Assembly: GCF_000485595.1 (NCBI RefSeq)
Contig: NW_014578048.1
Span: 38,186-80,326 of the forward strand
Direction of reading: 5' to 3'
Length of the DNA stretch: 42,141 nt
DNA from: Priapulus caudatus
Lineage: Eukaryota; Priapulida; Priapulimorpha; Priapulimorphida; Priapulidae
The notes below the pieces were generated by a model. The model was not told the origin of the DNA, did no database searches, and worked only from the letters and a program-made list of their open reading frames with translations. A program made the translations under genes and the position numbers. Positions 1 through 9,015 of the stretch are shown here, one piece after another (the stretch's first letter is position 1; each line of letters starts with the position of its first letter).

Positions 1-50
1 TGGGCGGTCCGGACTCCCTGGACCCCCCTGTACACGCCCTGCTCGGCGCG
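1..50. repeat. GC-rich repeat end fragment
   Basis: The bases around 28-45 (tgtacacgccctg) resemble the terminal motif TGTACACGCCCCTG seen at 2,674-2,687 and 13,025-13,038. This is probably the edge of the same dispersed repeat, cut by the window start. Too short to be certain. Confidence 0.25.
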
Positions 51-1295
51 AAGCGACACAGCGCGAGCGGAGCCAAGCGAATTCGGATGCGGGGGCGAGG
101 GCTGCGGGAGGGCGGAGTCCTGCTTTCACTTGCTTCCACGCTCCGTCGCGTTGGTTACGGGTGACGATCGGGAAGATTTTGCGAATTCATTACACCTAAA
201 ATAGAGCACTCCTGAGGCTCGTCGGGACAATATCCTCTTGCATTAGATTTTAAAAGTAGAAAAAATAACACAAAATTTTGCCTTGCGCGCCGGGGGGGTC
301 TGGTGTGTGTCGTGTCGTTCGGCAAAGTTTCCGCCGCTGTGAATCGCACATCCTCTTCCGCACTCAACAGCGGCTGGTTAGGGCGGTAGTATACATCCTC
401 ATATACCTCGTTCAGTACTCCTCACGACCTGACGGCATACCCCGTATACGTCTTATTATACCGTTAGCAGACTTCTCTCTCGACAAGTTTAGTACATGCA
501 CCGTTTCCTGAATTTGAGTGTGTAAGCAGTTGCGAGACAACACAACCACAGCCACATAGCCCGACCCTATATTGCTTGACTCAAGCCCGTTGTGTGCGTG
601 TGCGATTTGTTGGGTGTTAGAATAGTTTGCTCTGTGGTGTGCGTTTTTGTCCACGCTCGGGGGTTTCTTAAGTACTCGTATATAAAGCATATTAACGGCT
701 AAATAAATATGAAATGGAGTGAAGGCAATTAAAAAAGGAGTTTGTGATGAAATAAACTTAAAAGCACGAAGTACTTAATTTACGGCTCAGAGCGTAAATA
801 TAATTCTCCTCGTAGGTTTACTTTAGCAGCACTATATATTCTGTAACCTCCTGAAATCAGCCATTCCACGAGTGCAAACGCCCTGCCTGGCGGAAAGCCG
901 TTTATGACGCCGACCTGCCTCGCTACAGGACGCGCGCAGCACATCCACGCGCGGACATCTCTCTTTACAGCCTTACGAACATTAGTCAAAATTACACCGC
1001 AAAACCCACATACCTCCACCAGACTCGGACAAGTTATGCGCGGCATGTGAGACTGACTAGGAGACGCTCGATAACGATAGTCTCCGTGTGGGGTGCAATG
1101 CCAGATATCGGATTATATCGCTGCCACAATCTCCAACCATGGCCTACCTCTCCGCGACCGAACATGCGGATGCGATAGCGCACAAACAAATTTAAAGAGC
1201 CAAATACCTGCCAATCGTCCACAAAGACCAGAGGACCAGTCGGTTCTGACTCCTGCTGTCATACTTGGGATTGTTGGTTATACAAAATCGATAAT
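51..1295. other. No gene recognised
   Basis: Open frames here are short, overlap on both strands and resemble no family I know. The first 150 bases are GC-rich and the rest is of ordinary composition. I see no repeat that recurs elsewhere in the window. Confidence 0.5.
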
Positions 1296-1299
1296 ATAA

Positions 1300-1350
1300 C
1301 CTAGCGCTGGCGGTTAGCTGATTGCAAAGTCCAAAAGGCCAGCGTTCGAG
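1300..1350 (+). repeat. Possible tRNA-derived sequence
   Basis: The bases tggcggttagctg followed about 30 bases later by gcgttcgagtcag resemble the A and B boxes of a tRNA-type pol III promoter. The cloverleaf is not convincing, so a decayed SINE head is more likely than a tRNA gene. Weak call. Confidence 0.2.
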
Positions 1351-1439
1351 TCAGAGTATTTCCTGTATGTGAGATGACCTTCCTGCATTCGGCGTTTCAT
1401 ATTTTAGAAGTCAAATCAGGACCCTCAGTGATGCTCTCG

Positions 1440-2360
1440 CAAGGTCCTAACCACTTCTAGACACCTGCACAATCCACTCTACGTGACCAATCAGAGAGAA
1501 AAACAAATAAGTGCCTTCCACTCTCTATGAATAGGCGATGCAAGATCGCCAACTTGAAAGTCCAACTGGTATGAGAATATGCTGACACATACATACAACA
1601 CAGTCTACATGGGTATTACTCTTAGACAGCTCTCCTAAACCTTACAAGGATCACATCATCAAGAACGAGGAAGGCCAACGTGTGCTTGGGGGTGGCGCAG
1701 AAACACCATTCTTAAGAAGCTGGCTAATAGCTGAAATACGCGGATCAGACGCCAGGAGCACTCAGGACGAATTGTCAGCACCACTGTGCTATCTGCGGCT
1801 GGTCCTCGCGACCGGCTGCTGGCTGCGGCTGCTGGCCCTGTCTAGGAGTAGGTACGCCCCATGCAGCTACACAAAATTGTACCCAAAACCCTGCGCCTCA
1901 CCACCTTTTAGGGCAGCCATGAACAAGTACAGCAGTAGACTAACAGTCCAGAACCGTTTTCACCTACGCAGTCAACACCCTTGTATGGCAACCCCCACGA
2001 CGTACGAAGATAGAATTTATGGTTCAATCCATCTTCAGGGCAAGCGAAAATCACGCGTTTACTTACTCAGTCCCCCAGGGAATCCACGACCCACCCTCGC
2101 GCTGTGTTGCTTGGGCCAATAAGTACAGGAACTGAGTTGGCCTCCTTATCGTCTATGCGGTTAGGTGGCCTAAATCGCCTCAGCACTGGGGTGAGTCGAT
2201 GGCAGTCTCTATTGGTGCAGAAATGCCGGCCATACATTGAAAAACGGTCCAATCGAATTCGGTGACCTGCCGGGAGAAACCAAGACTAGCTGCCCGGAGA
2301 CATCCTCCTGGAACTGCCCCTATATTACCAGAAGGCATGTAGGCCTCTGATCAGCTTTCT
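1440..2360 (+). pseudogene. Decayed non-LTR retrotransposon ORF2, RT thumb and C-terminus
   Basis: No frame stays open, but short stretches in shifting frames follow the order of the C-terminal part of a Jockey-like non-LTR reverse transcriptase. About 1,505-1,530 has a K-x-Q-V-like segment. At about 1,600-1,660 the sequence reads LDSSPKPYKDHIIK, corresponding to the family pattern LGVTLD...YK.HI. At about 1,745-1,790 it reads YADQTPGALRT, matching W/Y-G-x-D-P-x-T-L-R-T. At about 2,165-2,215 it reads LNRLSTGVSRWQSLL, matching the very conserved LNRLRTGVGR.. segment before the terminal zinc knuckle. That is the known order of motifs in such elements, so the match is not one chance hit. A 146-residue frame overlapping 1,682-2,122 is in my view a by-product. 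The clade is not certain and there is no intact product. Confidence 0.5.
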
Positions 2361-2384
2361 ATCAGCGTGCCTGGCACGCTCATC

Positions 2385-2535
2385 CTGCAGCCCGGATATC
2401 CGCGCGAAGCGCCTTGGTCTGCCAACGCCGCCGGCGCGCGGCCCGAAACGAGATGACTCACTCGTGCCTAAGTATTATAGCAACAATTTTCATAGGTTCT
2501 GCTCATATCGGCCTGTAAATCGCGTCAATTGAGAG
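2385..2535 (+). repeat. CTGCAGCCCGGAT repeat, copy 1
   Basis: This block begins CTGCAGCCCGGAT, continues with a GCGCGAAGCGC palindrome, and ends near ATCGGCCTGTAAATCG..GTCAATTGA. The same order is found at 10,231-10,372, and in a copy at about 36,540-37,035 split by an inserted element. Dispersed repeat, family unknown. Confidence 0.6.
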
Positions 2536-2549
2536 TATGTGCATTGCAA

Positions 2550-2687
2550 GAAGGCCTCCTTGCTCGCGCAGAAAACGCATCTGAGGGGGTGTAATTTTAA
2601 AAATTTAACCCAGACCCCCCCTTCGCGTGCTCGCAACTTCGGGTTACGGTTAGACCACCCTTGGTACAAATCCTGTACACGCCCCTG
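2550..2687 (+). repeat. hAT-like repeat end, ...TGTACACGCCCCTG
   Basis: This segment is a direct repeat of 12,905-13,038. Both read from an AAAACGCAT.TGAGGG segment through CAGACCCCCCTT.GCGTGCTC and GGTTACGGTT to TGGTACAAATCCTGTACACG and CCCCTG. Ending in ..CCCCTG is typical of the CAGGGG-type termini of many hAT elements. The other end is not visible here, so this is a truncated copy. Confidence 0.55.
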
Positions 2688-2909
2688 CCGAGCAAATTGC
2701 CAACATTGAAAAACGAACCCCCCCCCCAATACAAAGCTGGCTACGGGCCTGCCACTATATAGAGTATCAACTCTATATTTATGTGTAAGTGTGCATAGCG
2801 TGCAGAAGCGCAGCAGCGTGCGTGCGGTTTGGCTTGTGCTTGCTGTGGCTGGAGCATTTGCAGCACGGCTTGTTGGCAATAATAGTGAAGGCGAGTAGAG
2901 AAATATTAA

Positions 2910-2972
2910 GACTGGTAGAATTCGTATTTATTTAGCATTATATTTTATTGAAACGCTCCTAGTGCCTGTGCA
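2910..2972. repeat. Fragment of the 11.3/39.4 kb repeat
   Basis: The stretch from ttcgtattta to agtgcctgtg, including ttattgaaacgct, matches 39,350-39,408 in the same orientation and 11,290-11,345 inverted. It is a short relic of a longer repeat described at 10,900-11,376. Confidence 0.6.
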
Positions 2973-3021
2973 CGCACGCATGCATGCGTGGTTGTTGTTG
3001 CATGTGACTGTGTGCTTGGTA

Positions 3022-3472
3022 AGCTGGGTTTACACTTCCAACTTTATGTTTAAAAGTTGACGAGTTGATCAACTTTTCATCTAATCGACCGAAGGTCGGC
3101 AGTAAACGTAAATGCTTAACTAGTTGAGAGATTAGAACATTCTATTTGCTCAACTTGATCAACGAGTTGAACAAGTTTTTGCCATGCAGCCACTTAGATA
3201 ATAGCAATCAGGATGTGTGTCCCTCCACCCAGGGTGAGATCAGTTCTACGCGCGTTTTTGCTATCGGCGACATATGGGCTACACCTGGAGCGAATTAATA
3301 CATGCAAAAATGCGTATCCACATCGCCTCGCGCGCACACTGCGGGCAAAATGTGAAACCGTTTGCGGACTCGCGCTCGATAATGTAAATGCATTGAACAT
3401 AGTATATAGAAAGGTTGGTAAAACGTTGAATCGTCAACCTTTTAACTAAAAGTTGATAGTGTAAACCTAGCT
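3022..3472. mobile_element. 451 bp palindromic miniature element, AGCTGGGTTTACACT ends
   Basis: The left end AGCTGGGTTTACACTTCCAA and the right end, read on the minus strand as AGCTAGGTTTACACTATCAA, form imperfect terminal inverted repeats of about 45 bp. Internal sequence repeats versions of AGTTGATCAACTT. GTA stands on both sides (3,019-3,021 and 3,473-3,475), which may be a short target duplication. No coding capacity is seen. This is a MITE whose superfamily I cannot assign. Confidence 0.7.
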
Positions 3473-3559
3473 GTAGATGAAGCGTGTTCATCCGTGTTGT
3501 TGTTATTAATAATTAGTTGAGCTTAAGTTTAGGTTTATCTATCGTGCCGCCGCCAGCAA

Positions 3560-4085
3560 GGTACTTCATTCGTTTTTAGCTCATCAGCTTGTAGAATCAC
3601 ATGATCGTCCGTGCGTCCGTCCATCAACAGTTGGGCACAAATCTTAACCGCTTGACGTACGGTCACGATATTCGGGACGTCGGGGGGAGGGGGGGGTCGT
3701 AAAAAGGACTCCGGATGACAAATTTTGGGGTCAAGGTGTGTAAACGGAGGGGGAATATTTCCCCCTTAACTTAAGGTATAGGAGCAAATACGGAATTGCG
3801 GCACAAATCTCATCGGTGTATAGTGTGATGGGCAGGAAACTTATCACCAGTGCGAAATTGGAGGTCAAAGGGCAGTGGGGGAAAGGTCAGATATCAGACA
3901 TTTTCTGAGGACATCGCCTAATGGACAGAGTGAAAAACTTTTTTATTTCAGCGCTGACCTACCATTTTTATCACTTTATTGAAAGGACCATGAAATGTGC
4001 TTTTCACTGACGTGCGAAGAGTAAGTGTCTGATAACCTTTTGACCCTCAAGAGGAGGGCTAAACATGAATTCCTGAACTGTCTCG
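3560..4085 (+). repeat. Dispersed ~500 bp repeat, copy 1
   Basis: This block is matched in inverted orientation by 29,485-30,050. Shared landmarks in order are GAGCTAA / CAGCTTGTAGAATC, GATCGTCCGTCCGTCC, TTGGGCACAAATCTTAACCG, ACGGTCACGATATTCGG, CTTAACTTAAGGTATAGGAG, CCTCCAATTTCG (inverted), TTTTCTGAGGACATCGCC and GAAAGGACCATGAAATGTGC. The two copies differ by many substitutions and small indels, so they are old. There are no long terminal inverted repeats and no open frame. It may be a SINE-like or other non-autonomous element. Confidence 0.75.
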
Positions 4086-4140
4086 ATGACATCACAGTAT
4101 TGTCATAGTCATGGCACATCCATAATCTAGAAACCCAATA

Positions 4141-4212
4141 AGCCTGGATAGCCGAACGCCTACAGTACAGGCGTCACGGCTCAAATGTCGTAGGGTCGAA
4201 TCCCATCTGATT
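4141..4212 (+). repeat. tRNA-derived pseudogene or SINE head
   Basis: The segment GGATAGCCGAACGCC resembles a pol III A box. GGGTCGAATCCC, about 35 bases further on, differs from the B box consensus GGTTCGANTCC at one base. A run of six T (a pol III stop) follows at about 4,211. The acceptor and anticodon stems do not pair cleanly, so this is not a working tRNA gene. A SINE promoter or tRNA pseudogene is the best reading. Confidence 0.35.
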
Positions 4213-4340
4213 TTTTATTATTTACCTGTTTTCTGTATTTTTATCCATTTAACTATTTTTTTCCAATTAATATAAATATTTGCATGATTTAATAACAACA
4301 ATTGAATAACAACAAAGAATTTGTACAACTTTTTTTTTAA

Positions 4341-4358
4341 TAGGGTTAGGGTTAGGGT
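4341..4358 (+). repeat. TTAGGG telomere-like triplet
   Basis: Three consecutive copies of the vertebrate-type telomere unit follow a T run. They sit in AT-rich repeat sequence, not at a chromosome end. Confidence 0.8.
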
Positions 4359-4422
4359 CACAATGCACCATAAAACAGGAGTTTCAGGCACGCGATTTGT
4401 ATCAAACAATGGGATTTGGGAG

Positions 4423-4604
4423 CAAGGCCGTACGCAGGAAATTTTCTGTAGGGGGCAAATACGCAGGAAATGTTCTGTAGGGGGGGGGGCAAAGGTACTC
4501 CCCACGCCCTCTATTGCCCTATTTGTCCCATTAAAAGGCATACTCTGAAAATCTCTAGGGGGGTGGCAACTGCCCCTGCTGCCCCCCTGCTGCGTACGGC
4601 CCTG
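4423..4604. mobile_element. 182 bp hAT-type MITE with 8 bp target duplication
   Basis: The ends read CAAGGCCGTACGCAGGAAAT on the left and, on the minus strand, CAGGGCCGTACGCAGCAGGG on the right. TTTGGGAG lies directly outside both ends (4,415-4,422 and 4,605-4,612), a perfect 8 bp target duplication. CAGGG-type ends with 8 bp duplications are the hallmark of hAT elements. The inside is G-run rich, with an internal repeat of the left end at about 4,460. There is no coding capacity. Confidence 0.85.
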
Positions 4605-4658
4605 TTTGGGAGGTATGCAGAATGCAGAAGGTTGCTGAAATGATGTGTACGCAACTGC

Positions 4659-4960
4659 GGCTGAGAGGGTCTATATCCCCCGGGGTACTGCCGGAACGTA
4701 CCCTGGGTACGGTCCGGTATACCGGAACGTACCCTGGTACTATCTAATATGCCGGACCGTACCTCGCTACTCACTAACGAGTCTTAGGAGTCGCCTACGC
4801 TACTCCTACACCTAACCTACCCGAGAACGAGCCCTATCCTAAGCCTACCGAATCTAACCTAACCATTTCAAGATAGTGACCAGGGGATACGTTCCGGTAT
4901 ACCGACAGTACCCAGGTACGTTCCACTGCAGTACCCGGGGGGCATGACCTATAGCGCAGC
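4659..4960. mobile_element. Palindromic GGAACGTACC element, decayed copy
   Basis: The left part has GAGGGTCTATATCCCC, GGGGTACTGCCGGAACGTAC and CGGTCCGGTATACCGG. The right part has the same units inverted. It is the same family as 8,044-8,342 but with more differences and degenerate ends. Its middle (about 4,800-4,865) contains broken CCTAACC-like telomere units. No clean target duplication remains. Confidence 0.75.
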
Positions 4961-5135
4961 TGAAATCTGCTATCTGCATATCTGCGCTACAAGGTGTCCA
5001 CTACGCACGACTAAATGTCTACGTTTATAACGATAAGAACGACCTCAGAATGAGCCAAGACGATCTGCCGGCTCTTGTTATCATGCCTCGGTCGTCGTAT
5101 GGTGGTAGGCTGAGCTCTAACTGAAGCGTTTGTAT

Positions 5136-5736
5136 TTAAAAACAGTAGCGTTAGGTTCTAGGGTTATTTTCAGCTAATTGAGCTGATAATGTCGCTACAG
5201 AAAGTTTCATGGTCATCCATTAGACAATATGTTTTTTAAATGTTTTAAACTAACGACTACAGTCTTTGATTACACGACCGCGTGGCGCAATCAAGCGCCA
5301 CGATCTGAGAAATTGCCCGCAAATGCGTTCCAGCAAGGGTACAGACGAGGTATCTCTCTCTCTATTTATTCATTTAAAGCCAAAAGGATTGTAATTTCTA
5401 TAAACGACATAGTGTTATCAGTTATAATATGGTATAAATTTGCCTTAATATATGGAAATTCGGTTCGGGTTCATAGTGCATTGTATGGAGGAATTAATTG
5501 CCACTTTTGTGATGTAGCCCTTCGGTCATTTACTGCCAAAATAAATGCAATATACGCACTTTTTCAGTGTTAGCAGCCGGTCGCCGGGTGTCATGGCGGC
5601 CGTTCAAATTCGTAGCGTTGTGTGTAAATAATAAATTAAGTTCTTGGTGATAATAATGTGCGGTATAGGACGATTTGTTACTACAGTAAGTACAGTTTAT
5701 GCAGTACAAATCCTTAGAGGCTACTGGTCCCTTTGA
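5136..5736 (+). mobile_element. T2/Kolobok-like MITE, copy 1 (~600 bp)
   Basis: This copy starts TTAAAAACAGTAGCGTTAGG and ends near CCTTAGAGGCTACTGGTCCC. It matches 8,421-9,015 and 14,035-15,010 throughout. Landmarks are GGGTTATTTTCAGCTAAT, AAAGTTTCATGGT, TTTCTATAAACGACATA and GGCGTGTAAATAAT-like sequence near the end. The family ends TTAAAGGGACAGTAGCCTCT fit the TTAAAGG.. ends and TTAA targets known for T2-family MITEs (Kolobok superfamily). The right TTAA is mutated. A 114-codon frame inside it is chance. Confidence 0.75.
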
Positions 5737-5949
5737 AACTAACTCTTGCGTCCGTTATAATCGGCAACCAGGCAGTCAGGTACGCCTGCGATCTTTCTAG
5801 ATTGCACTGATATTTTGTGGTTCTGAAGAATACGGATTTGACGTTGATGTTTTTAAACCGTGTAATATTACGGTAATTCTTTCAGTACATGTTTTAGTCT
5901 GTGAGGTGCACGAAAAGGACGAAATACACCGTTAAGCGCTCACCATTGT

Positions 5950-6005
5950 CTTCATTATATAATATATATTAATATATTATATTATATTATATTATATATT
6001 TATTT
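5950..6005. repeat. AT-rich simple repeat
   Basis: Imperfect (ATATT)n / (TATA)n tract. Confidence 0.85.
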
Positions 6006-6443
6006 TATATCTCACGTACTTTTGGCGCATCCGTAAACCACGCTTTAGTCCGATCAAATCGCAGGAACGACTTAGAAGTTTTCCGGCAGACTAAGGAAAG
6101 AAGGCAGGCCTGCGCTCGGCCACCTGACCCTATATTTTTGTTACTACGGCCAGTCGTTATAGTACTCATGCTTCTAGCTCTATGCACGCTCACTTTAGCT
6201 TACCAGAGCGGCGTCCGGCGTTTGTAGTATTGTCGCACGGTGCGAAGGCGATATCGCCTGCAGCCTGTGCTATGGCTGCGTTTCGCGAAATTGACCGAAA
6301 GCCACACACGTTGCCTTTTACACGGAACGTTACATATTTCGAGATTAGGAGAGGAACTCGCACGTACCTCGTGTCGCTGTCCTAGCCATTGATCTCTCTG
6401 CTGGCGCGCGCTCTATACTCGTCTTCTTTCTCTCGTCTTCTCT

Positions 6444-6488
<45 letters not shown>

Positions 6489-7610
6489 CTAGTCTATGGC
6501 TCTATGCTAGGCTTGCATCGCTGGTCGGCCTGGAGCATTTATCCCCCATATCCGATCGATATTCTGTACTATATACTTGGTTTCACTCTGATCATTCGTG
6601 CTGGTATTGATCTAACATGCATCAGCCTTAGCCTGGCAGTCGGTCCATGCGAGAGCATGAAAAATCTCGTTTGTTGCTTCCCAGACCTGCCCATATCAAT
6701 AGCGCTCACACGCTCTCGCACTGACGGAGCCGCAGACATAGGCGGGCGCGCTTGGCAGCACCAGCGATGCGCGATCATAGAAGTATCAGTAGAATAGATA
6801 GCAGCAAATATAGGAGTCAGATACGTACGTTCACTGTAGTTACAAAGCACCTCACATCCCAACTGCATGCGTTGCAATGATTAGTTCTTTATGTTTTACC
6901 TTCTTGAATAAATCTCGTCTTCATGAATGTATCGTTCATTGAATAGTCTGACAGGCAAAGTTGAAGCCGAGGAAAGTGGCGTGCACCACTAGCCATTAAC
7001 CGCTGCCCCTGTATGTATTCTCGTTTCGAAGGCACGTAATTACTCTGCGTGGTCGTACATCTTGACTTCACACATATCGCAAACCGGCTGCGCACATCAC
7101 TCTCCTAATTTTGGCTCTCAATGCGTTTGTCTGCATCAACTAAATGGCAGCTGTGAAGCTTAAACCTGTTAGGAAAACTCTTGCGTACATTTTGTTCGTT
7201 CTCGATATTGAAGACCGGATTTGAGATGCAAATCGCTAGTCAATGTATTTTACTCCTCCGATCTGCCTATAACTACTGAAGAATTAGTGTGATTGATCAG
7301 AGGCGTTATGTTGATATTGTGCTCTGGTATATAATTGTTGTTGCTGAGCGCTTTCTATATTAATACTGCCGTGAAGATGCCATAACAGTCACAAAGTTCA
7401 TATCCGTAACCAAACTCGTATTTATATTATATTGATGATGTCTGTACTGCTTGGCATCTGTCGCTCGTCTACCGAAGCTTGCGTTACAACGATTTATTTC
7501 GTTCATGATGTTATTGTCTACGAGAAAGTTTTCACAGGTATTTGCATTATTTATTCATCATACACTGTCAATTATTCATTATTTTATTTCTTAAATGTGT
7601 ATGTATATAA
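6006..7610. other. No gene recognised
   Basis: Apart from the CT tract at 6,445-6,486 this stretch is unique-looking sequence of ordinary composition. Several frames of 60-107 codons overlap on both strands, and none resembles a protein family I know. A host regulatory or intronic region is possible but nothing shows it. Confidence 0.4.
6445..6486. repeat. (CT)n microsatellite
   Basis: About twenty uninterrupted CT units, with more CT-rich sequence just upstream. Confidence 0.95.
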
Positions 7611-7614
7611 ATAC

Positions 7615-7629
7615 GCACGCACGAACGAA

Positions 7630-7681
<52 letters not shown>

Positions 7682-7701
7682 CACACACCTATATGACAAT
7701 G

Positions 7702-7732
<31 letters not shown>

Positions 7733-7752
7733 TATATATATATATATATATA
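7615..7752. repeat. Compound (CGCA)n-(CA)n-(TA)n microsatellite
   Basis: The tract passes from CGAA/CGCA tetramers to CA and then, after a short spacer, to a TA array with one AATATT break. Apparent open frames across it are translations of the repeat. Confidence 0.95.
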
Positions 7753-8043
7753 TAACTCTTAATCCAACCATAGGTGGACAGTACCGAAAACTAGTGTCAT
7801 ACGTAGACATTTTCTATACGCTAATATATCTACAGTACTGCATATATTAGTGTACATCTATATTAGTGCTTTTAGGGGGTATAGACAGATTATTGTTAAA
7901 ACTATTTAAAAGATAGATATACACATATATCATTACATGTCTACATATGGTGGGATTAAGATATATATATATACTCCTTTGGCTTTTAATTTTAGTCAGT
8001 TCCTGCACCATGCCTAGTCTCACTGCATTAATAACAAATAAAA

Positions 8044-8342
8044 GCTGATAGGGTCTATGTCCCCAGGGTACTCGCGGAACGTACCTGGTACGGTCCGGTA
8101 TACCGGAACGTACCCTGGTACTAAATACTACTATCTAATATGGCGGACCGTACCTCGCCTACTCCACTAACGAGTCTAGGGTTAGGGTACTCCCTAACCC
8201 TAACCATAACCCTAACTCTAACCCTAACCCTAACACTAACCCTAACCATATCAGCTAGATAGTTACCAGGGTACGTTCCGGAATCCGGACCGTACCCAGG
8301 GTACGTTCCGGCAGTACCCTGGGGGACATAGACCCTATCAGC
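8044..8342. mobile_element. 299 bp palindromic MITE with 9 bp target duplication and TTAGGG core
   Basis: The ends are GCTGATAGGGTCTATGTCCC and its inverse, flanked on both sides by CAAATAAAA (8,035-8,043 and 8,343-8,351), a perfect 9 bp target duplication. The long arms carry GGAACGTACC and GGTCCGG units. Between the arms, 8,177-8,253 is a run of CCCTAA/TTAGGG telomere-like units in both directions. The 9 bp duplication and long inverted repeats suggest a MULE-like origin. The family also occurs at 4,659-4,960. Confidence 0.85.
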
Positions 8343-8420
8343 CAAATAAAAGTCCAAATTTTGCTCAAATCCACGTTGATTTCGCGGCTGTTTAAAGTCA
8401 TGCAATTTAAGAGCAATTAT

Positions 8421-9015
8421 TTAAAGGAACAGTAGCCTCTAGATTCTAGGGTTATTTTCAGCTAATTTAGGTTATAATTGCGCCTACATAAAAAGTTTCA
8501 TGGTTTCAATCACCATTAGAAATATATTTTTTTTTATGTTTTAAAAACTAACGACACAGTTTGATTACAACGACGGTGGCGCCACTCAAAGCGCCGATCT
8601 GAGAAGTTGCGCAAAACCACTTTCCAGCCAAGGGCTATACAGACCGAAGGTATTTCTTATTTATTCATTTAAAAGCAAAAGATTGTAATATCTTATAAAC
8701 GACATATATCAGTTTATAATATGGATAATTTGCCCTAAAATGATATCGTTTGGTTAAATAGCATTTAGGTATAAATATAATTTCACCTTTTGATTAGCCC
8801 TCGGTCATTTACCTGCAAAATAAAAATGCCAAATACGGCAACTTTTTCAGGGTGGCAGCACGGTCGGGGGTGTCATGGCGCCGTTCAAATTTCGTAGCGT
8901 TGATGTGTAAATAATTAATTAAGTATCTGGTGACAATACATGTAGGTATAGACGATTTGTTATACAGTAAGTACAGTTGTATGCAGTAAAATCCTAGAGG
9001 CTACTGTCCCTTTAA
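8421..9015 (+). mobile_element. T2/Kolobok-like MITE, copy 2 (595 bp)
   Basis: The element starts TTAAAGGAACAGTAGCCTCT and ends, on the minus strand, TTAAAGGGACAGTAGCCTCT, so the inverted repeats are about 20 bp. TTAA sits at both edges (8,421-8,424 and 9,012-9,015). This is the best preserved uninterrupted copy of the three in the window. No coding frame. Confidence 0.85.

Noticed and set aside
1682-2122. 146-codon plus-strand open frame
   Set aside because: It overlaps the decayed RT in the wrong frame, is rich in chance Pro, Leu, Arg and Ser, and has no domain pattern.
4141-4212. Functional tRNA gene
   Set aside because: Boxes are present but the acceptor, D and anticodon arms do not fold as a tRNA.
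5229-5573. 114-codon frame
   Set aside because: It lies wholly inside a T2-like MITE; the two other copies do not keep it open.
7432-7755. 107-codon frame and its minus-strand counterpart
   Set aside because: The ends are translations of (CGCA)n and (TA)n repeats.
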